From assembly GCA_964017045.1 (NCBI GenBank), contig OZ024806.1:3681992-3745991 (forward strand): a stretch of DNA of 64,000 bases, given 5' to 3'. Of this stretch, positions 33,432 through 45,314 are shown in pieces (position 1 is the stretch's first letter; every line of letters starts with the position of its first letter). Below the pieces are notes generated by a model. It ran no database searches. It saw only the letters and a list, made by a program, of their open reading frames with translations, and was not told where the DNA came from. The DNA comes from Omphiscola glabra. Lineage: Eukaryota > Mollusca > Gastropoda > Lymnaeidae. The position numbers and the translations under genes were made by a program.

Positions 33432-34027
33432 AACAAGAGACAATCAGGGACGTGAAGAAGCTTCCAAAAAGGAACAGTTGAGGCGACTACATTTGACACA
33501 TTTGTGTCTAATGCCTCAGGCCTCCCAACCCCCAGTTCATGACACCCTCACTAAGTAGCCGTTGCCACCAGAGCAATACACTCTTCAACATCAGGCGCAG
33601 AAACATTGCGAATCCCCTCTACATGTATAGGAGCCAGAAGGATCAATGAATTGATAGTAGGCCCTTAATAGATAGAAGAAGAAGAAGGACACATGATAAC
33701 ATGTGGCTAGATTATTAAAAAAAACAAAAACACTCGAAAAATAACATAGAAAATACAACGGAGTGTCAATAAACTTATCCAGATAAGTGGACAGTAGGGA
33801 TAAATTATCATGAAAGATGATGACAGTTTTTTTTTTAATTTAATGTTTCTTTTTAACACAAATAATCATACTCTCAAACCGTTTGGAATTTTGGCCGTCC
33901 TCTTAAAAATATATATTTATTTAAATGTGTAGTTATTTCTAATCGCTACATTTCTGGAAACCATTTAAATTTTGTAATGTTGAAGATTACCAATCTTTTT
34001 GCGCGTTGCTCATCTAACTATACTATG
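33432..34027. other. non-coding stretch, nothing recognised
   Basis: Unique sequence; no gene or transposon found. Confidence 0.45.
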
Positions 34028-34925
34028 CTGTGCTACACAATGCCGTACAGTAGCATACTGACTATATACACAATGCCGTATGTAACATACTGACTATATA
34101 CACAAAGCCGGATGTAAAATACTGACTATATACACAATGCCGCATGTAACATACTGACTATATACACAATGCCGTATGTAACATATTGACTTTATACACA
34201 AAGCCGGATGTAACATACTGACTATATACACAATGCCGCATTTAACATACTGACTATATACACAATGCCGTATGTAACATATTGACTATATACACAATGC
34301 CGTATGTAACATACTGACTATATACACAATGCGGCATGTAACATACTGACTATATACACAATGCCGTATGTAACATATTGACTATATACAAAATGCCGTA
34401 TGTAACATACTGACTATATACACAATGCCGTATGTAACATACTGACTATATACACAATGCCGCATGTAACATACTGACTATATACACAATGCCGTATGTA
34501 ACATATTGACTATATACACAATGCCGTATGTAACATACTGACTATATACACAATGCGGCATGTAACATACTGACTATATACACAATGCCGTATGTAACAT
34601 ATTGACTATATACAAAATGCCGTATGTAACATACTGACTATATACACAATGCCGTATGTAACATACTGACTATATACACAATGCCGTACAGTAACATACT
34701 GACTATATACACAATGCGGCATGTAACATACTGACTATATACACAATGCCGTATGTAACATACTGACTATATACACAATGCCGTACAGTAACATACTGAC
34801 TATATACACAATGCGGCATGTAACATACTGACTATATACACAATGCGGCATGTAACATACTGACTATATACACAATGCCGTATGTAACATGCTGACTATA
34901 TACACAATGCCGTACAGTAAAATAT
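34028..34925. repeat. 32-bp array, about 28 copies, with 224-bp super-period
   Basis: Units contain ATGTAACATACTGACTATAT. Marker variants GCGGCATG (34331 and 34555) and TACAAAATGC (34387 and 34611) are each 224 bases apart (seven units), showing block duplication. Confidence 0.95.
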
Positions 34926-34965
34926 GACTATTAATTCATTCTTCTCTCGTTCTACGAAGCTCGCG

Positions 34966-35352
34966 ATGTTTCCCTGGTTGTACCAAGCTGTGAATGTTTC
35001 CCTGGTTGTACCAAGCTGTGAATGTTTCTCTGGTTGTACCAAGCTGTGAATGTTTCCCTGGTTGTACCAAGCTGTGAATGTTTCTCTGGTTGTACCAAGC
35101 TGTGAATGTTTCCCTGGTTGTACCAAGCTGTGAATGTTTATCTGGTTGTACCAAGCTGTGAATGTTTCCCTGGTTGTACCAAGCTGTGAATGTTTCCCTG
35201 GTTGTACCAAGCTGTGAATGTTTCCCTGGTTGTACCAAGTTGTGGACGTTCCTCTGGTTGTACCAAGCTGAGCATGTTAACCTGGTTGTACCGAGCTGTG
35301 AAAATTTCTCAGTTTGTACCAAGCCCTCGATGTACCACGCTGTGGATGTTTC
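34966..35352. repeat. 28-bp minisatellite, about 13.5 copies
   Basis: Units contain CCCTGGTTGTACCAAGCTGT; the right three units are increasingly divergent. Open frames on both strands follow the 84-base frame period and are not genes. Confidence 0.94.
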
Positions 35353-35957
35353 AGAAAAAGTCTTGGGATGAATAATGTAAGTCTCGCTATAATTTAATAG
35401 GGAATGGTTTCATAGAGTAGTGAGAAATGAACTCGGGAGTCCATCTTGTCTACACTTGATCACCCCCGCACCATCGGCTTGTTTCTACCATGAACTTTTA
35501 TCGATAATCGCTGGCTACCATGCGACATACCCCACCCTTTCCATTCTTTACCCCCTACCCCCCACACTCTACCCTTCACCTCCCCTACAGTTGCTAAACC
35601 AATTTTAGTCCAATTTACCCTACTGGCACCCTTTCTCGTCTGTCTTGTGCCCCCCCCATCTTACAGCACTCACGCGCAAGGAAGCAGACACACTCGGAGG
35701 GTCGCTCCTTGCATTCCTGCAGAATTCTAATTTTAGTAGTTTGGTGGGGGTTGGGGGGGGGGAGGGCTACCACCAACACCACTGACTACCATTGACCTTG
35801 CCTTCGTGGCCCACATGACCTTTGACCAGTAGCTGTGGGAAAAAAAACAAAGACAGGAGGGCTCCAGTAGCAGGCGCCCCGAGCAGGGCGCGTCTATTTA
35901 CGTCAAACCACCAAATACATCAGCAGTTATCAAATTTTGAAGAATTATTACCTTCGT
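35353..35957. other. non-coding stretch, nothing recognised
   Basis: C-rich and G-rich runs (35560-35590, 35648, 35740-35765). The AACACCACTG near 35785 may be a MITE end. No gene. Confidence 0.4.
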
Positions 35958-36340
35958 CTATCAGATTATAGGCCGAGTTTATATCAATCAGATTATAAAC
36001 TGAGTTTAGATCAATCAGATTATAAACTGAGTTTAGATCAATCAGATTATAAACTGAGTTTAGATCAATCAGATTATAAACTGAGTTTAGATCAATCAGA
36101 TTATAAACTGAGTTTAGATCAATCAGATTATAAACTGAGTTTAGATCAATCAGATTATAAACTGAGTTTAGATCAATCAGATTATAAACTGAGTTTAGAT
36201 CAATCAGATTATAAACTGAGTTTAGATCAATCAGATTATAAACTGAGTTTAGATCAATCAGATTATAAACTGAGTTTAGATCAATCTGATTATAAACTGA
36301 GTTTAGATCAATCAGATTATAAACTGAGTTTAGATTAATC
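35958..36340. repeat. 27-bp minisatellite, about 14 near-identical copies
   Basis: Units contain TCAGATTATAAACTGAGTTT; internal copies are practically identical. It passes directly into a divergent relative at 36341. Confidence 0.95.
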
Positions 36341-36664
36341 TGATTATAATTGATTTTAGATTAATCAGAGTATAGGCTACGTATAGATCTATTAGATTAT
36401 AGGCTACGTTTAAATCAATCAGATTAGAGGCTACATTTAGACCTATAATATTAAAGGCTACGTTTAGATCCATCAGATTATAGGTTGAGTTTAGATCTAT
36501 CAGATTATAGGCTACGTTTAAATCAATCGTATTAGAGGCTACGTTTAGACCTATAATATTAAAGGCTACGTTTAGATCCATCAGATTATAGGTTGAGTTT
36601 AGATCTATCAGATTATAGGCTACGTTTAAATCAATCGGATTAGAGGCTACGTTTAGATCAATCA
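36341..36664. repeat. divergent 27-bp array with 108-bp super-period
   Basis: Related units (ATCAGATTATAGGCTACG) are organised in four-unit blocks: GAGGCTAC markers at 36427 and 36535 are 108 bases apart. Same ancestor as the array on its left, but older and reorganised. Confidence 0.92.
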
Positions 36665-37177
36665 TATTTCTTTAAGTTTTGGAATATTCAACCAACCAAT
36701 ACCCTAATCATCCAAAGAAGAAGATGCCACTGTGCCCCTAACATATCCTTCCGTCTTTGCGAGACGACGGAGTAGCTATAGACACTTTATCACATTTCCT
36801 TGGAAGCAGATCCTAGAAAGGCAAAATCGGCTGCATTTCCGGCCAGAGAGCCTCGACTCTTGGTTAGACATTGCCTGGGCCAAAAATTCGTATCCCCCCC
36901 CCCCCTTATATGAGCTATATAAATACAATAACCAACAAATACTCCTATATGAATAGATGGATCTTGACCAAACTTAGTACACATACACTTGATTATCCAT
37001 ATTCAAATATCGAAGAGTTCTGAATTCATAATATCCATTCCTCTGGGGGGGAGGGGGCCTCATATCATTTTTCCTTATATAAGCTATATAAATATCAATA
37101 AACTTAGACAACACTATAGGTTCAATGTGAATTGATGGATATGGGCTGTTAAATTCAACAATAACGAATCAACATAT
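36665..37177. repeat. spacer with a two-copy dispersed repeat
   Basis: AGCTATATAAATA and following sequence occurs at about 36912 and 37080 with similar context (TATATGAATAGATGGAT and TGTGAATTGATGGAT), about 168 bases apart. No gene. Confidence 0.5.
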
Positions 37178-37458
37178 TAAAAAGCGCAAACTTGAGTAGT
37201 ATGGCCAGTGACCAGAAAACAAGGGCTCGGCAAAGAAAGTATGCAGGTTACAACTGGAGGAGGAAGACGAAGAGGAAGACAGAGAAAAAGATGGGAAGAT
37301 AGCATCAAAGAGTGGACGGGATTAAAAAACTAGGCGATGCTATGCGTAGTGCACAAGACCGTTGGAATGGAGAAGGATAGTTTACATGTCAGCGGTGGCG
37401 CCCCAACGGTCCAAGGACTAAGTGACATGATGATGAGGATGATGATGATGATGATGAG
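37178..37458 (+). mobile_element. LINE 3' end, decayed copy with GAT tail
   Basis: The sequence AAAAAGCGCAAACTTGAG followed by GGAGGAAGACGAAGAGGAAG and AAAGATGGGAAGATAGCATC matches, base for base with small gaps, the LINE C-terminal fragment at 46062-46329. Reading frames are broken. It ends in a (GATGAT)n run, a typical LINE 3' microsatellite tail. Confidence 0.8.
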
Positions 37459-37872
37459 GCCAGCGAGGTAGCATTACCCTTCAATTGTCAAAACTGAAAC
37501 AGAGGTTGATTTAAAACTATTAATATCCAATCTAGAATTTTCCAGAACTTTAGATAGCTTTAAAAATGTGTCTTTGGCATTTTTAACCGATTTTAATCAG
37601 ACATATTTTAAATTTTAACTCCATAATTTGCATAATTGATTTTTATGGGACAACAATTTCATGCAAAACTGATTCTGTACAAATATAGAATGGGCCCCCG
37701 TCGGGTCCCCTCTATCAACGCAAATGTACTATAGTTATAGTAGTGCATTTAGTTGTATAATTTTTCGTAATAAAAAAAATTAATTACGTAGAAAAGTCAT
37801 TTTTTACATGTTTCGAGCCAGGTATTAAATGTCATCTAGATTCAACAGACAGGAAATCCACAGGTACTGGGG
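37459..37872. other. AT-rich non-coding stretch
   Basis: No gene recognised. Confidence 0.4.
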
Positions 37873-38150
37873 TTCCATAGGGATCGTAATCCTACCGGGA
37901 TCGGGATCCAACCAGGATCAGGATACAGACGGGGTCGAGAACCCACAGGGGTCGGAATACCGACTGGTTCGGGAACCCACGGGTATCGGGATCCCCCCGG
38001 TATGGGGATCCCATCGGGATCGGGATCAACCTGTAATCGGGATCCTAACGGGTTCGGGATCCCTCTGGAAAACGGGATGCCATCGGCAAACGGGATCACA
38101 TCAGGAAATGGGATCCGATTATAATCCCTCTGGGATCGGGTCCCATCAGG
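37873..38150. repeat. degenerate GGGATC-rich tandem repeat
   Basis: Irregular units around GGATCGGGATCCCATCGGGA; dense in GGGATC words but with variable spacing of about 18-21 bases. Confidence 0.8.
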
Positions 38151-38640
38151 GAAAGAAAGGTTTACAAAAGTTGTTTTAAATGTGTTTGTGTGGGAGAAAG
38201 ATTAATCCTTTTATTTTCTTTACCACGGGGCTGTTTTGTGTTCTTTCCACTTGGCGCTTAATGTCAATGTTAAAGGCTGTAGAAGCTGTTGTCCCGAGTG
38301 CAGTCCCGTGCAACGCCGGTATATTGGATAGTAAATAAATAAATAAATAAACACACACACACAATATATGTATATATAAATATAACTTTTGTATTGTCGA
38401 GTGTATCAACGATTTTGACGCCACCCATGTCGGCGCCCGAGGTGGGTGGCATTTTCGCCCTCCCCATTTCCGCACAGGGCTGTGTTTAGGGGGGGGCAGG
38501 TAAGTATATAAAGTTTCAGATCAATTATTTTCAATAGCAGGTGAGGAATTGGGTCGTTGTTGAGAGGCAAGATTCCGCCACAAACAAACAAACAAACAAA
38601 CAAACAGACAAACGGACAAACCAACCTCAGAACAATATAT
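38151..38640. other. non-coding stretch with possible LINE tail
   Basis: GCAACGCCGGTATATTGGAT followed by (TAAA)n at about 38333-38352 looks like a LINE 3' tail. GC-rich 38408-38495 may be a MITE remnant. (AAAC)n at about 38580-38605. Confidence 0.35.
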
Positions 38641-38644
38641 CAAA

Positions 38645-38860
38645 TTTAGACAACATATAAGACAGAAACAGCCAGACGCTGGAGTCATTGAAAACAAATT
38701 TAAAAACTCATCTATTTCGCAAACACCTGCTGGAATGATGTTGTCTACCATCTTTTCCAGCTTGTTATTTTCTCCCTGCTTAGTTTTTGTACCGCGCTTC
38801 GAGCCCTGGGGATGAAGCGTGATTTTTCAAATGAACTTTATTATTATTATTATTATTAAG
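38645..38860 (+). mobile_element. L2/CR1-type LINE 3' end with ATT tail
   Basis: A short in-frame segment reads QTLESLKTNLKTHLFRKHLLE then stop (about 38673-38738); SLKTxLKTHLF is the recurrent C-terminus of L2/CR1-type LINE proteins. The 3' UTR has CGCGCTTCGAGCCCTGGGGA and ends in (ATT)n at about 38838-38859. Confidence 0.8.
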
Positions 38861-38865
38861 AGTAT

Positions 38866-39067
38866 AGACAACATATCAAACACGGTTATAGACAACATAT
38901 CAAACACGGTTATAGACAACATATCAAACACGGTTATAGACAACATATCAAACACGGTTATAGACAACATATCAAACACGGTTATAGACAACATATCAAA
39001 CACGGTTATAGACAACATATCAAGCAAAGCTAAAGACAACTTATCCAACAAAGTTATAGATGACATA
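38866..39067. repeat. 24-bp minisatellite, about 8 copies
   Basis: Units contain GACAACATATCAAACACGGT; six are essentially identical and the right two diverge. It begins immediately after the ATT tail of the LINE fragment. Confidence 0.94.
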
Positions 39068-39494
39068 TAGATAACTTATCTTGTAAATTTATGGTAAACA
39101 TTTGCATCCTGCAGTGTTAATGAAGCAGCACTCTAAAGTCTCGTGGTGTCTGTTACTGCAGCACTAACGAGCAATGTGCCGCATGGGCATCCATTGATTT
39201 TCGTCGAACGACAAAACGACACGCCAGTGTGATCCAGCATTATCATGGAAAACGAAGTCCATCTAGATCACTGTACCACACGGTCCAGACGTGGCTTGAA
39301 AGTGAACCCTCACATGTAGCACTTAGTAAATGCAACCTTAGCCGCGTGTCAATGGGAGTGTGAATTTCCAGGGACCTTATTAACATCCTTCCCTCCCATT
39401 TTAAACACGTGCAGGTAATTAACTAAACGCAGTCGTAATAAAAGCGTTACATTTGGAAATAAAGTTAATATATGTTGGCTTAACGTTCAATATG
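39068..39494. other. non-coding stretch, nothing recognised
   Basis: Unique sequence of moderate GC (39100-39340); no gene supported. Confidence 0.4.
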
Positions 39495-39859
39495 TTTGTA
39501 TTTCTTTCTCTTACTGGGCCCCCAAACAATGGAACTCTTCCACTATACATCCGCAATATAACAACCATCACAACCTTCAAAACTGCACTCAAAACACATC
39601 TCTTTAAACTCTACTATCCTGACGGATTCCCCCCTCTGACCGTTAAACGATGCTGCTGGGTGCCGTCCATGGCTTCACGTGTAAATAGTTATGGAATGGT
39701 TGGAGGGAATATTCATTTGTTTTGTTTTATTTAATTAATGTATGTTAATTTTTAAGTTCATGATTATGTTATTAAATTTTATGTACAGCGTGGTGAGCCC
39801 AGCCCTAGGCTGGGGTACCACGCTATAGAAAACTACCAATAATAATAATAATAATAATA
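39495..39859 (+). mobile_element. L2/CR1-type LINE 3' end with AAT tail
   Basis: The plus frame ending at 39734 contains NITTITTFKTALKTHLFKLY, the same C-terminal block as the fragment at 45.3-45.8 kb (the nucleotide phrase CATCTCTTTAAACTCTACTA is shared). The 3' UTR carries the inverted-repeat-like GAGCCCAGCCCTAGGCTGGG and ends in (AAT)n at about 39838-39858. The 5' part is missing, as in a typical truncated LINE. Confidence 0.85.
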
Positions 39860-40132
39860 TCACTGTACCATTTATACTGGCAGAGATATACATTTTAAAC
39901 ACGCAAACAAAAAGTTTTTTTGTTAAAATAGCTTTGCCAGGAACGAGCTATAATTTGGTGGGCAGCGGCGAATGAAGGGCGGATGAGGGGACGTTGCACC
40001 AAGAGCGGAATTTTTTTTCATTATTTGGTTTGGTTTGGGGGTGGGGGGGACATTTTTGGCAGACTACAGAGTTTTTAAATCCTACTTTCCCGCCCATACT
40101 TATCCAACTAAATGAAAGATATTCTACAGGAA
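39860..40132. other. non-coding stretch, nothing recognised
   Basis: Short G-rich run near 40037-40050. No gene. Confidence 0.4.
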
Positions 40133-40318
40133 CGTTGATTAGCACTGCCTGTCAAGCAAAGTTGTTTAGCACTGTCAAGTCAAGCAACGTTGATTAGCAC
40201 TGCCCTGTCAAGCAAAGCTGCTTAGCACTTGTCAAGTCAAGCAACGTTATTTAGCACTGGCCAGCCAAGCATCGTTATTTAGCACTGTCCAGTCAAGCAA
40301 CGCTATATAGCACCGTCC
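40133..40318. repeat. roughly 28-30-bp tandem repeat, about 6.5 copies
   Basis: Degenerate units around TTAGCACTGTCAAGTCAAGC with spacing changes. Confidence 0.85.
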
Positions 40319-40509
40319 TATCTTGGGGTAAACGTTCCACATCTCCGATTCTATCCTTTGGGAACATCTAAAATAACTGGCCCCATTTTCGAGTTATCAT
40401 ACACAGTTCCCGACTCTACATCATCATCGACTGAATCTCTGTACATTTCTATGATTAAGCTTTATCTACCAGCTGTGAATTTAGATCAACTTTAAGCTGG
40501 TTTGCTTCT

Positions 40510-40812
40510 ACACTGATCTAAACTACCGTCATTTTTCAAACTACCGTCATTTTTCAAACTACCGTCATTTTTCAAACTACCGTCATTTTTCAAACTACCG
40601 TCATTTTTCAAACTACCGTCATTTTTCAAACTACCGTCATTTTTCAAACTACCGTCATTTTTCAAACTACCGTCATTTTTCAAACTACCGTCATTTTTCA
40701 AAACTACCGTCATTTTTCAAACTACCGTCATTTTTCAAACTACCGTCATTTTTCAAACTACCGTCATTTTTCAAACTACCGTCATTTTTCAAACTACCGC
40801 CATTTATTTTCA
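40510..40812. repeat. 18-bp minisatellite, about 17 near-identical copies
   Basis: Unit ACTACCGTCATTTTTCAA, almost invariant, with one 19-bp unit near 40700. The minus-strand KNDGSL frame is an artefact of the 18-base period. Confidence 0.96.
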
Positions 40813-41404
40813 AACTACCATCTTGCTTCAATCAACCATCGTTGAAAACGGATGATTTTAATTCAATACCAACAGACCATCAACATTTAATGTGCACCAT
40901 CTCAAGTGACGTTAACACGACGGGGTATCGCCATTTTCAGTTTGCAAAACGCACACTCAATCAAACACTTCGTCAATCAGGTTTGCCATAATAATTAACA
41001 AAATATCCGATAACCAGGGGGAAATGATAAAAAATTGGGAAATTACTTTGGTGTGATCAATACCACATCTTTCAATGGAGTCGTTCGTACCTTTTTCTTT
41101 TTTTTTTTTTTGTCCAGAATAGCTGACGCTTGTCATTGACGTACAAATAATTCTTCGTTTAATAAGAGTTTTTTTTTTTTAATTACGTAAAAAAAAATGT
41201 TCTGCCTTGTACGAGATTAAACAAAATAATAATCAGATAAGTTATCGATTTCAAGATGTCCAGATATCCATTCATCTCTAAGGCTATTTGATGGGCTTGT
41301 TCACATCTAACATAGGAATCGAAATATTAGAGAACATAAAGTAAAAAAAAAATGCTATTGAAACATAAACAATATGCACATATCTAGCGGGGCCATGCTT
41401 CGAA
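40813..41404. other. AT-rich non-coding stretch
   Basis: No gene or transposon recognised. Confidence 0.45.
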
Positions 41405-42815
41405 AACATTTTGAGTGTGACGGAACTATAGGATACAGGTCTGTTGTTTAGCAACAGAGGAAGGTCTGATGTTTAGCAACAGAGGAAGGTCTGATGTTTA
41501 GCAACAGAGGAAGGTCTGATGTTTAGCAACAGAGGAAAGTCTGATGATTAGCAACAGAGGAAAGTCTGATGATTAGCAACAGAGGAAAAAGTCTGATGTT
41601 TAGCAACAGAGAAAGGTCTGTTGTTTAGTAACAGAGGAAGGTCTGATGTTTAGGAACAGGGGAAGGTCTGATGTTTAGTAACAGAAGACAGTCTGATGTT
41701 TACCAACAGAGGAAGGTCTCATGTTTACCAATGGAGGAAAGTCTGATGTTTAGTACAAGAGGAAAGTCGGATGTTTAGTAACAGAGCAAGGTCTGATGTT
41801 TACCAACAGAGGAAGGTCTGATGTTTACCAACAGAGGAAGATTTGATGTTTACAAACAGAGGAAGGTCTGATGTTTACCAACAGAAGAAAGTCTGATGTT
41901 TACCAACAGAGTGAAGTCTGATGTTTACCAACAGAGGAAGGTCTCATGTTTACCAACAGAGGAAAGTCTGATGTTTACCAACAGAGGAATGTCTGATGTT
42001 TAGCAACATTTTGAGTGTGACGGAACTACAGGATACAGGTCTGTTGTTTAGCAACAGAGGAAGGTCTGATGTTTAGCAACAGAGGAAAGTCTGATGTTTA
42101 CCAACAGAGGAAAGTCTGATGTTTACCAACAGAGGAAAGTCTGATGTTTACCAACAGAGGAAAGTCTGATGTTTACCAACAGAGGAAAGTCTGATGTTTA
42201 GTACAAGAGGAAAGTCTGATGTTTAGCAACAGAGGAAGGTCTGATGTTTACCAACAGAGGAAGGTCTGATGTTTACCAACAGAGGAAAGTCTGATGTTTA
42301 CCAACAGAGGAAAGTCTGATGTTTACCAACAGAGGAAAGTCTGATGTTTAGTACAAGAGGAAAGTCTGATGTTTAGTACAAGAGGAAAGTCTGATGTTTA
42401 GTACAAGAGGAAAGTCTGATGTTTAGTACAAGAGGAAAGTTTGATGTTTAGTACAAGACGAAAGTCTGATGTTTACCAACAGAGGAAGGTCTCATGTTTA
42501 CCAACAGAGGAAGGTCTGATGTGTACCAACAGAGGAAAGTCTGATGTTTAGTACAAGAGGAAAATCTGATGTTTAGTACAAGAGGAAAGTCTGATGTTTA
42601 GTACAAGAGGAAAGTCTGATGTTTACCAACAGAGGAAGGTCTGATGTTTACCAACAGAGGAAAGTCTGATGTTTATCAACAGAGGAAGGTCTCATGTTTA
42701 CAAACAGAGGAAGGTCTCATGTTTACTAACAGAGGAAGGTCTCATGTTTACCAACAGAGGAAGGTCTCATGTTTACAAACAGAGGAAGGTCTCATGTTTT
42801 GCAACAGTTTTAGTG
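41405..42815. repeat. 25-bp array, about 54 copies, with exact 600-bp super-period
   Basis: Units contain GGTCTGATGTTTAGCAACAG with variants TTACCAACAG and TTAGTACAAG. A non-repeat marker of about 35 bases (starting AACATTTTGAGTGTGACGGA) occurs at 41405 and 42005, exactly 600 bases (24 units) apart, proving segmental duplication of the array with its left flank. Confidence 0.96.
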
Positions 42816-42845
42816 GAGACCTCATTGTAAGCTCGAAAAACGTGG

Positions 42846-43484
42846 CACTGAAGGAGGTATGTCATTTTAGTGTCTTGAAGGAGACATGTCATTTTAGTGT
42901 CTTGAAGGAGACATGTCATTTGAGGGCCTTGAAGGAGACATGTCATTTGAGGGCCTTGAAGGAGACATGTCATTTGAGGGCCTTAAAGGAGACATGTTAT
43001 TTGAGGGCCTTGAAAGAGACATGTCATTTGAGGGCCTTAAAGGAGACATTTTATTTGAGGGCTTAAAGGAGACATGTCATTTGAGGGCCTTGAAGGAGAC
43101 ATGTCATTTGATGACCTTGAAGGAGACGTGTCATTTGAGGGCCTTGAAGGAGACATGTAATTTGAGGACCTTGAAAGAGACATGCCATTTGATGCCTTGA
43201 AGGAGACGTCATTTGATGCCTGAAGGAGACATGTCATTTGAGGGCCTTGAAGGAGACATGACATCTGAGACCTTATATGAGACATGTCATTTGAGACCTT
43301 GAAGGAGATATGTCATTTGAGGGCCTTTGGAGGAGACATGTCATTTGATGCCTTGAAGGAGACATGTCATTTGAGGACTTGAAGGAGACATGTCATTTGA
43401 GGCCTTGAAGGAGACATGTCATTTGCTGCCTTGAAGGAGACATGTCATTTGAGGGCCTTGAAGGAGACATGTCATTTGAGGGTA
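42846..43484. repeat. 27-bp minisatellite, about 23 copies
   Basis: Units contain CCTTGAAGGAGACATGTCAT with indels to the right. It lies 30 bases after the 25-bp array, but the units are unrelated. Confidence 0.94.
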
Positions 43485-44404
43485 TAATATATTTATACCA
43501 TGTTATAAGCGTTGGATTAAAATAATACTTTTAGCGTTCGGTAAGGAATTGCATAGTTAAAATACTCAACATGCCATATGGGTACCAATGAAAATTAATA
43601 CAGAATTATAACGAGCAACATAAGCAATAAGATGATGATGAAGACACTAGACTGAGCTTTGCTCGTTTCACACGAATGGGAACAGACGATGGCTGTGCTC
43701 TAAATGATGGATAGGAAGTGATGGATTACATGACGTCATGTCTGGATTCCTATTCTGGATTATATACCTGAATCACTATCCGGAGTCTTGTAACGTTTTT
43801 GTGTGTAATTCCCTAAGACCGAAGTCTTATAATTGCCGCTTCTGTTCTGGTAATAACAGGGCCGTGGGCGGGGGCCGGGTGGGTGTGGGGCGCGGCACAG
43901 ACTGTTGCAAGTACTCAACAAAATTAAAGAAGGTACCACAATAATCCCACTCGTCGGCGCCCCGAGGGGGTGTCAGAAACAGTCACGTTGAAAATCGTCT
44001 CCATTTGACCTCTACTAGAAATTACTGCCAAAAATTACTTCGGTGAAGTAACCAAGCAAGCAGCACTGCGCCCCTGTTGCCTCCCCCCATCCACCCATCT
44101 AGACTTAATACTAAAGGTCAACAGTACAGAGGGGTGGGGGCTGGGGATTGGGGGGGGGGATGAAATCAGCCAACGTTTCATAATCTCCAGCCGAGGGAAC
44201 ATGTTGCAACTGTCACCGTCTTGACAACTTCTGGCGTTTCGGGAGGAGAGTATAAAAGGGTGGAGATATTCTCTTCCAGGGTCGTTTGAATAGTTGCTTT
44301 ATTTGTGGACTTCAAGGGTGCTTCCTCCATCCTCCAGCATCCAGGGCCAGGCAAACCAGTTCCAACCATCGTGTATAACTTAAGGGGTTTGCAATTTATT
44401 GAGA
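43485..44404. other. non-coding stretch with a TATA-like element
   Basis: Largest repeat-poor segment of this part. Nothing recognised except TATAAAAGG at 44251 (separate entry) and a G-rich run near 44132-44159. Confidence 0.4.
44251..44259 (+). promoter_or_regulatory. possible TATA box
   Basis: TATAAAAGG in a GC-richer context (GGAGGAGAGTATAAAAGGG). A start site would be expected near 44280. No gene can be tied to it; the region downstream soon enters a tandem array. Confidence 0.25.
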
Positions 44405-45142
44405 TGGTTGAATTTTCAATGTTTAGATGTTCAATGGCTGAATGTTCAATGTTTAGATGTTCAATGGCTGAATGTTCAATGTTTAGATGTTCAATGGCTG
44501 AATGTTCAATGTTTAGATGTTCAATGGCTGAATGTTCAATGTTTAGATGTTCAATGGCTGAATGTTCAATGTTTAGATGTTCAATGGCTGAATGTTCAAT
44601 GTCTGACTGTTCAATGACTGAATGTTCATGGCAGAATGTTCAATGACTGAATGTTCAATGACTGAATGTTCAATGGCTGACTGTTCAATGGCTGACAGTT
44701 CAAAGGCTGAATATTCAATGGCTGACTATTAAATGGCTGAATGTTCAATGGCTAACTGTTAAATGGCTGAATGTTCAATGACTGAATTTTCAATAGCTGA
44801 ATGTTCAATGACTGAATGTTCAATTGCTGAATGTTCAATGACTGAATGTTCAATGAATGAATGTTCAATGACTGAATGTTCAAAGATTGAATGTTCAATG
44901 ACTGACTGTTCAATGGCTGACTGTTCAATGGCTGAATGTTCAATGGCTGAATGTTCAATGACTGACTGTTCAATGGCTGAATGTTCAATGGCTGAATGTT
45001 CAATGACTGACTGTTCAATGGCTGAATGTTCAATGACTGAATGTGCAATGACTGAATGTTCAATGGCAGAATGTTCAATGGCTGAATGTTCAATGACTGA
45101 ATGTGCAATGACTGAATGTTCAATGGCCGAATGTTCAATGTA
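44405..45142. repeat. 15-bp array with a 30-bp dimer zone
   Basis: Basic unit TTCAATGGCTGAATG. From 44415 to 44600 it alternates with TTCAATGTTTAGATG to give near-perfect 30-bp dimers; to the right single 15-bp units with GACTGAATG/GGCTGACTG variants follow. About 49 monomers. Open frames on both strands are artefacts. Confidence 0.95.
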
Positions 45143-45314
45143 TAGATATTGTTTTTTTGTTTGTTTTTAATCTGTTTGTCCAGATTATTCACAACTACTG
45201 AGCTCAATACAACTTTTTAAAATGTGAAGAACTCCACAAACTGCACATCTTTGAGTCTTTTTAGCTAAGATTAAATATATTATACATCACGTCACTCCAC
45301 TACTTCGCATTTGT

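Noticed and set aside
44305..44646. Gene downstream of the TATA-like motif at 44251
   Set aside because: The frame has no ATG at its start and runs straight into the 15/30-bp array; no splice or domain evidence.
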